Shown: positions 57,622 through 64,000 of the stretch, in pieces
Numbering within the stretch: position 1 is the first letter of the stretch
Layout of the letters: each line of letters opens with the position of its first letter
Source of the DNA: Linnemannia hyalina
Taxonomy: Eukaryota > Mortierellomycota > Mortierellomycetes > Mortierellales > Mortierellaceae
NCBI GenBank assembly: GCA_019671135.1
Contig: JAHRHY010000005.1
Coordinates: forward strand, 1,178,001-1,242,000
Reading direction: 5' to 3'
DNA length: 64,000 bases
Notes under the pieces: generated by a model
Database searches by the model: none
What the model was told of the DNA's origin: nothing
The model's input: the letters and a program-made list of their open reading frames with translations, nothing else
Position numbers and translations under genes: made by a program

Positions 57622-58881
57622 TATAATGTTGTAAGGTGGAATGTAATGCAATAAATAGTGAAAGAGTGTCGTTAACGAGGGAATGAATGAGTGAATGAGA
57701 AAGGGGAGGAAAAGGAAGAGTAGGGGTGAAGTCTATGGTGTAGTGTGATGATGTGATTCGAACAAGAAAGTGAGAAGAGAAGAGAAAAGTGGGTAAAAGC
57801 TAAGGGCAGCTTTATGTTTGTTGATACCTAAAAAACGAACAAACAGTCATCATTTGCAGCCCCGATCTGCGCTGGATTCATTGCAGCTGCTTCACAACCA
57901 TCAATATGTCACCCTTTTACCATACAAAACCTCTCACCTTCAGCCCTGTATTACTTCTCCACTCCCCCATGTACAAAAAACATGGCTCATGTTTTATCCG
58001 AACAATCCAAAGCACCATCAACAGTCGATCTCCATAAGGAAGGTTGTGGAGAACAACAACATTCAGGGCAAAAACAGAAAAAAAAAAAAAAAAACTTTGT
58101 TCTCCAGGAGGAGCAGCCACGTTTAGAACGGGCAACTCACAGCCCGCTCTTACTCCATGACCCATTCTGTACCTCATAGGTGGATAGGTGGATCGAGCGT
58201 CCCAGTCTCGGATACTGCCGGGAAGAACATTAACGCTCCACTTTCCAACCATTCAAAATGCTGCCTCTCATCTCCCCAGTCAAACTTATCAAACCCAATG
58301 CTCTCACCTATGCTCTTTTACTTTCGGGCGAAAGAGGGAACAACGGCCTACAATGTATGATATCACGGAAGGAAAGAGCGTCTACGGGATCCGAGCACTA
58401 TTTACAAAAATAGGGAAAAAAGGATAACAAATCTCCCCCTCGAATTGCCATAAACTGACAAAAGAAGACCAGCTCGTCTTGACACCAACAGTCTTCTCCT
58501 GCCTCTAATGGTAGAAGCTGGGGGAGAAGTCTCATGGGAAGGAGGGAAATGGCAAAAATCGTAAGGGCAATGACCCTTGAGAGGAAGGAAAGAATGTGAG
58601 AGTAAGCGCTCAAAGTGAGGTCCACGAGGGGATTCGGAGGGAGGCTGTGCGAGCAGGCGTACCTGTGCCGTGCGGAAAATGAGGTTTGCAGCCAATTAAA
58701 AGGGACATGTGTATGTACCGATAAGTGACACTTTAGCGGTCTTTGAAGGCACTCGAAAGACGACATACATACTGGTTTTCAGACAATGCAGGTAGATAAC
58801 AACGCGGGCATCTCATTTGTTATTAGGATTCTGACATGACAATATGTTCTACTTACTGCCAACGCCTTCTATATACGTTTT
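57622..58881. other. Intergenic region, DIC1 promoter side
   Basis: Contains the DIC1 promoter (its ATG is at 57621, minus strand) and the 3' flank of the carboxylase gene. A 17-base A run lies at about 58078. Short open frames here look random. Confidence 0.45.
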
Positions 58882-61035
58882 CTACATACGCGAGACGCCA
58901 TACAGGTTGCCGCCCTGGATCTCGGTGTTGTAGCAGACCGAGAGACAAAAGCCGAGGATGGTGCGAGTCTCTCGAGGATCAATAACACCATCGTCAATGC
59001 AGCGGGAACTGGTCCAGTAAACATCCGATTCGCTCTCGACCATCGCCTGGAACATCCCCATCGAAGCCTTGGCCATCTCCTCGTCAATCACCTTGCCAGA
59101 TTTCTTGGCCGAGTCGCGCATCACAATGTCGAGCACTCCCGTCAATTGCTCGGCACCCATCACCGAACACTTGCTATTGGGCCACGAGAAAAGGAACCGA
59201 GGGTTGTAGGCGCGTCCTGCCATGGCATAGTTTCCGGCTCCGTAACTGGCGCCCATCACAATGGTGATGCAAGGGACCTGAGAGTTCGAGACGGCGTTGA
59301 TGAAGCGTGAGCCGGCCTTGATGATACCTTCCTCCTCGTACTTCTTGCCGACCATGAAACCGGTGATGTTGTGGAGGTACAGGATGGGTGTGTTGCGCAT
59401 GTTGCAGAGCTGGATGAACTGGGTCGCTTTGTTAGCCTCGGGAGGGAAAATAACGTTGTTGTTGGCAAGGATGCCGACGGGGATACCGTGGATGGTCGCC
59501 CAACCACAGATCAAATTGGGTCCGTACAGTGGCTTGAACTGCGTGAACCGAGATCCGTCGACCAAACGAATAATGACCTCGACGGCGTCGAAGGGGATGC
59601 GGATGTTGGCGCTGACAATGCCCAAGATCTCATCGGGATCGTACAGCGGCTGGTCAAACTGACCCCTGAGATGACGGATCGGGAGCTGGCCTCGCTTGGT
59701 CCAGTTAAGACCCGAGATGAACTCACGGGCCATGGCAATGGCATGGTACTCGTCCATTGCCAATTGATCTGCAAGACCTGATTTACGACTGTGCATATCA
59801 GCGCCTCCAAGCGACTCTGCGTCGGTGATCTCTCCGGTAGCCATCTTCACCAGGGGAGGTCCGCCCAAGAACACTTGAGCTTTGCCCTATATATGTTGGA
59901 TGTAACAGAACCACCATTAGTTTGTTTCTTTTCGTCTCCGACAGTTACCTTGAAGTGTTCCTCTTCAATCGCAAGGTGTGTAGTTTCTTACCTTGACCAT
60001 GACGACGTAGTCACTCATGGCAGGAATGTATGCACCACCAGCGGTTGAGTTTCCAAAGACAACAGCTGCCGAGGGAAGCCCTGCCTTGGATCTAAATGTA
60101 CATTGAACATGACATTGGTGAGAAAAATGGCTCATGGTATGGAGTAATCCTACAAGGCGCAACAAGTGCCTAGTTTCGAATCGCTAGTTTACCTCTCTGC
60201 CAAGTGACGGAATCCAGCCCCACCAGGGTGGAATACGCGACTCTGTTGAGCAAGATTCGCGCCGGCCTACATATTATTCCAGAACCACGGAAGAAGAGCG
60301 TCAGTTAATCATTACTACCAAGGTATAAGTCGCTGCTCTGCTCGGGGGTAAATGTTGCAGGCATACTGATTGAACAAGCTGGATATGGGGCAGACGATTG
60401 ATCCATGCAATCTCACTGATTCTTGAGCCTCGGGCCATGGTCGAAGCATTCCAAGCACCACCTGCAAGAGTCGGGATATTGGCAGTAATCATGCACTCGA
60501 CACCGCTTTGAACACGAGATGGAAAGGAGAACTGTGTGTCAGCACTGTATCTGGTAAAATGCCTTTGCACCGTTTTCAGCATCGAATAGATCGGGTAACG
60601 TACCAAATAAGACCGATTCCTGCGACCTGGGATCCTCCAACGGTCATGTCTTCCTGGCCATATCCAGCGAGAGGACAGAGCTCCATGAAAGGAGAATCAT
60701 CGTCCAGGAGCAATTCGATGCGATCTCGGGCTACAAAAGGTGCAAGAAATAATATATAGCTGAGTAGGTATTGAGAGAATTGAAAGGCCGATTTCATTTC
60801 CAACGTGTGAATCAGTTCGGGTCAAGGTCAAAGCACTCTCTATACCAAGGAGCGATCCGCGTTTGTGGTGCAAGGCCAAGAGTCTGTCCGAGCCCTGGAA
60901 GGTAGCCTCCTGAAGCCTTTCCTGGAGCTGGTCGACCAGAGCGAGCATCTCGGTGTAGTTTGCAAGGTACTCCGACGACTTTGTGTTCACTTTGGACTTT
61001 GTCGGCTTGGTTTGGTGGCCAAGATGGGTCGCCAT
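58882..61035 (-). CDS. Acyl-CoA carboxylase beta (carboxyltransferase) subunit
   Basis: Six exons: 60846-61035, 60604-60730, 60367-60505, 60193-60266, 59992-60091, 58882-59886. Phases close, giving 544 residues, close to methylcrotonyl-CoA carboxylase beta subunits. N-terminal carboxyltransferase motifs include [54 protein letters not shown] and [16 protein letters not shown]. These are followed by [14 protein letters not shown]. The C-terminal half has [17 protein letters not shown] and [20 protein letters not shown], typical acyl-CoA binding and oxyanion elements. It should transfer carboxyl groups from biotin to an acyl-CoA. Wording such as VQSAGANL and [13 protein letters not shown] looks nearer to bacterial geranyl-/acyl-CoA carboxylases than to the classic mitochondrial MCC beta, so the substrate is left open. 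No obvious mitochondrial presequence is seen. An alternative acceptor for exon 3 at 60544 keeps frame and adds 13 residues; I chose 60505 to match the family. Confidence 0.82.
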
Positions 61036-61537
61036 GGTTTTTTCTTTCTTTTCTTTTGAGAAGGAGGGAATCAGAATGCAGAACGGTGGGAAGGATGAGA
61101 GAAAGGTAAGAGAAGAGAGAGTGGAAGTCAGGTTCGTTGTTTTTGATGAAGTGATGAAGGAAGAGTGACAAGAGGAAGGAATGGAAACTGAATGTGAAGT
61201 GAACAATCACCCAAGGACCACGCGTTACTGTGTGCCTGAATGCACGGCTAAAGTGAATGTGTAGTTATGGAATGTAATAGCAATAGTTCTTTATTTGCAT
61301 GTAAGTCTCTTTCTCTTTGAGCACAATCCTCTAAATGCAATATATTTGTTCTTCGTTCTTCGTTCGTCACTTTTGTTTTCCTTCACTTCTTTTTCCTTCA
61401 CAACTAGAAACAACCCTCCCTTCTTCGACAACAAATCGCACTTCATTGGAACAGGACACCACACTTCACCGTTTTCAACACTCACATCGAAGACTGACAG
61501 GAGCCTGCTACCGCGCAACGCCATCGCCACGTTCACG
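61036..61537. promoter_or_regulatory. Divergent promoter, carboxylase and DOA10
   Basis: 502 bases separate the two starts. The carboxylase side is pyrimidine-rich on its coding strand. The DOA10 side has CT-rich sequence (about 61370-61420) and then CA-rich sequence before the ATG at 61538. No specific site was recognised. Confidence 0.55.
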
Positions 61538-64000
61538 ATGGAAGAAGAAGAAGGTGCGGAATCCACCTTTTCAGTCATTTGTCATTGTCCAACGCCACCC
61601 ACCCACCCACCCTTTTTGAGCCACAACCGCCCCCACGAATCTGCGGAAACAAAGAACGAACGACAGCCCACTGACCTCCAGAAAACATCATGTCTCCACA
61701 ACCATAGAGATTTGCAGGGTCTGCCGATCTGAAGGCTCCCCTGAACAGCCACTGTACCACCCTTGCAAGTGCTCAGGAAGCATCCGCTTTGTGCATCAGG
61801 ACTGGTAGGGTGCCACCATCCACTTTGCCGCAGCGTTGTCGCACCAGTCTGCTTGATCGGTCGTCTCCTTTTAAACCAATCTCTCACACCATTGTCTTTT
61901 TCTCTGTTCTATTCATTCAACATAGCTTACAACAATGGCTGGAGCACAGCAACAAAAGGTACCGCACACTCAGGACAACGGCCATCTCTGTACTACTGGA
62001 AAACATGATTGCCAACGAACGATGGCAGACAAAGAGGACGATGACATATTAACAGGAACGAAACAACTGAAACAATTGACGATCATAGATACTGCGAACT
62101 GTGCAAGCACCCCTTCGTTTTCTCACCAAGTAAGTCGTCATGGACATCAGGATAACATCACTGTTATCAAACGCCATACGGAAAATCCTTCACGATCTAA
62201 ATTAACGCAAACGTCTCTCTCTTCTATTGTTGCACTGTAACCAAAAAAAAAGTCTATTCACCCGACATGCCAGACACCATCCCACTCTGGATTCTCACCA
62301 AACGACTCATCGATACTCTTGCCAAGGGAATCAAACTGATACTCAGGGCGATCCTTGTGGCCAGTATATGGCTCGCCATTCTCCCATACTTCACCATCTG
62401 GATCTGGCGGCTCTACTTTTGGGTGGGAGATTGGTTCGCATTCAGTGCCAACGGATTGGGCGTGCCAAACATGTATATTCAAAATGGCACAGCAGCAGCA
62501 GCGACCAATGCGTCAGAAAAACTGGCAGGAAGTGAAAATGCGGCGGAGGAATTGGGAAGCTTCACTCGACTTGTCCAGCAAACCATCCCTCCCGAGCACA
62601 AATGGCTCAGGTATGTATACAGCAAAAAAAGGCTTGTCATGCAGAAAACTGAAGAGGGGCAAAAAATATATTTTGGCGCATTGTTGTCGATCGATATTCG
62701 GCTCAGTTGGGCACGTGGCACAGGAGAAAGTTCTAACGCATTACGTTGGCGGATCTCAACCATAGCACACTTATCCTCGATTGCTTTGAAGGACAAGTTG
62801 TCAGCGCAGTGGTCGTGGTCGTGTTTGTTGCCATTTTCCTCCTTCGCGAGTGGGTCCTCCAGAACCAGGATATTGACGATCAATTTGCAGAGGTGCAGGA
62901 GCGCGCGGCGGAGAGAGTTCAACAGTTGGATCAGGCAGAAATCGAAGGCGCACTGGGATTGCTTGTGGCCGCTCAATTACAACGACAACAGCAGGATGCA
63001 GCTGCTGCAGGGGGAGTTCCAGCAGTGGCGGAGCATAGGCCGCAACAGGGTCGCGCCGCTGGTCGCCTCGATCCTCCACCTTTTGCGCCAACTCTGGGTC
63101 GACGCAACCTTACGAACCTTGGTCAAAATCGGGACAACATCTGGGCGGACGACTTTGACGTTTTTGACGACGAGACCGATCCATTTCGGGACACTCCAGA
63201 GCTCAACCCCGGAGATGCCTTCCTCGCACCAGCAGAGTCATCGTCATCCGCAAACAGACCAGGATATGTGTATGACCCTCTCAACCAGACGTATCACCCG
63301 TAAGGTTACATCTCAGTTTTCATTACGTTACGTATATTCTATGCGAGTTTGCCTCTGCGTGTTAATAACTCTCAATTTTCCTTCGTAAAAATTCTTTTAG
63401 GGATTCCCGCTGGGTTCAGGAGTCATCATCGCCTTTCAACAACCCCGATATTCATCGCCGTATCGAGTCATTGATGAACGACAACGGAGAAGGATCTTCA
63501 GCATCAAGAACCGGCGCCTCGGCTTTGCTCGGAGGCGACAGCATCATTCGCAGAAAGGATAACAGACCCCTGTACTGGAAGGCTGGCATTCCCTTGACGC
63601 TCGATAATGTATTCTTGAAGTTGGATGGCACTGAGATGACACTGGACGAGAAAATTGACCGATACGACACTCTGACCGATACGAACCAGCTTTCATTCAA
63701 AGACTCGGTGAAGCTCCTGGAATGGAGAAACGAACAAATTGAGGCTCTCTTCGACCAGTCTCAGGTTCGCCAGCCAGGAATGACAGTTGAAGAGAGACTG
63801 GAGGCACTTCAGCGATTGGAGGATAGAGCTCATCGCATGGTTCATCAGCGAGAGGCACTTGTGCGACAGGCTGAAGAGCACTTCCAGGTTCCACCTCAAG
63901 ACGCAGCTGAATTCCTTGATTTTCGAGCATTCGACCCTCCAGAGCCCGCCCCAGCCCCAGTTCCGGCCCCCCGACCCGCAGTTGCTGCAGCACCAGCGCC
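61538..64000 (+). CDS. SSM4: DOA10/SSM4/MARCH6 ER ubiquitin ligase, 5' part
   Basis: Exons seen: 61538-61553, 61708-61804, 61926-61958, 62089-62129, 62253-62610, 62766-63299, 63401 to beyond the window. Phases agree. The protein starts [15 protein letters not shown] and has a complete RING-CH (C4HC3) finger: CRVC, HPCKCSG, FVHQDC, YCELC. The sequence after it ([24 protein letters not shown]) is typical of the Doa10 family. Two hydrophobic segments follow (around [21 protein letters not shown] and [20 protein letters not shown]), with QNQDIDD after the second. A long charged cytosolic loop then ends in a Pro/Ala-rich stretch at the window edge. Family members sit in the ER and inner nuclear membrane with about 14 helices and ubiquitinate misfolded and short-lived proteins with Ubc6/Ubc7. 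Exons of 16, 33 and 41 bases hide the RING from simple open-frame scans. Confidence 0.9.

Noticed and set aside
60506..60544. Longer exon 3 of the carboxylase gene (acceptor at 60545)
   Set aside because: Keeps frame but inserts 13 residues into the conserved AGIG-GVECM element. The acceptor before 60505 restores the family pattern.

Overview
The window is nuclear DNA from a filamentous fungus. Genes are rich in short introns (mostly GTANGT...TAG, with two GC-AG introns), leaders are CA- or CT-rich, and mitochondrial, Golgi, ER and nuclear proteins are encoded. A Nik1-type hybrid kinase, a Skn7 regulator and Kei1 show it is fungal. The compact but intron-rich architecture suggests an early-diverging lineage such as Mortierellomycota/Mucoromycota; that placement is inference, not proven.

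Layout. At the left edge is the start of a type II membrane protein (minus, partial). Positions 990-12923 (minus) hold one very large gene for a group III hybrid histidine kinase of about 3,694 residues. Its sensor is an array of about 31 tandem ~92-residue HAMP units, followed by HisKA, HATPase and a receiver. An 11.2-kb gene-poor stretch follows, and then SKN7 (24131-27253, plus), the response regulator/HSF-type transcription factor expected to act downstream of such a kinase. Positions 27.3-30.6 kb carry an inverted repeat, a tRNA-His and a decayed retroelement-like fragment. KEI1 (minus) and a long F-box protein (plus) come next, then a GATA factor with two zinc fingers (plus) and a TMEM135-like membrane protein (minus). 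A CUL1-type cullin (minus) and an HMT1-type ABC half-transporter (plus) are divergent. The right end has a DIC1 mitochondrial carrier (minus), an acyl-CoA carboxylase beta subunit (minus) and, divergently, the 5' part of a DOA10/SSM4/MARCH6 ubiquitin ligase (plus, cut by the window end).

How the genes may work together. The kinase and SKN7 are two ends of a His-Asp phosphorelay; a Ypd1 phosphotransfer protein would link them and is not in the window. Three ubiquitin-system genes occur: an F-box protein and a cullin, both parts of SCF ligases, and the ER-membrane ligase DOA10. KEI1 serves sphingolipid synthesis in the Golgi, and DIC1 serves mitochondrial metabolite exchange. The spliced models were built by hand. 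For each, exon phases were checked to keep the reading frame through to the stop or the window edge.
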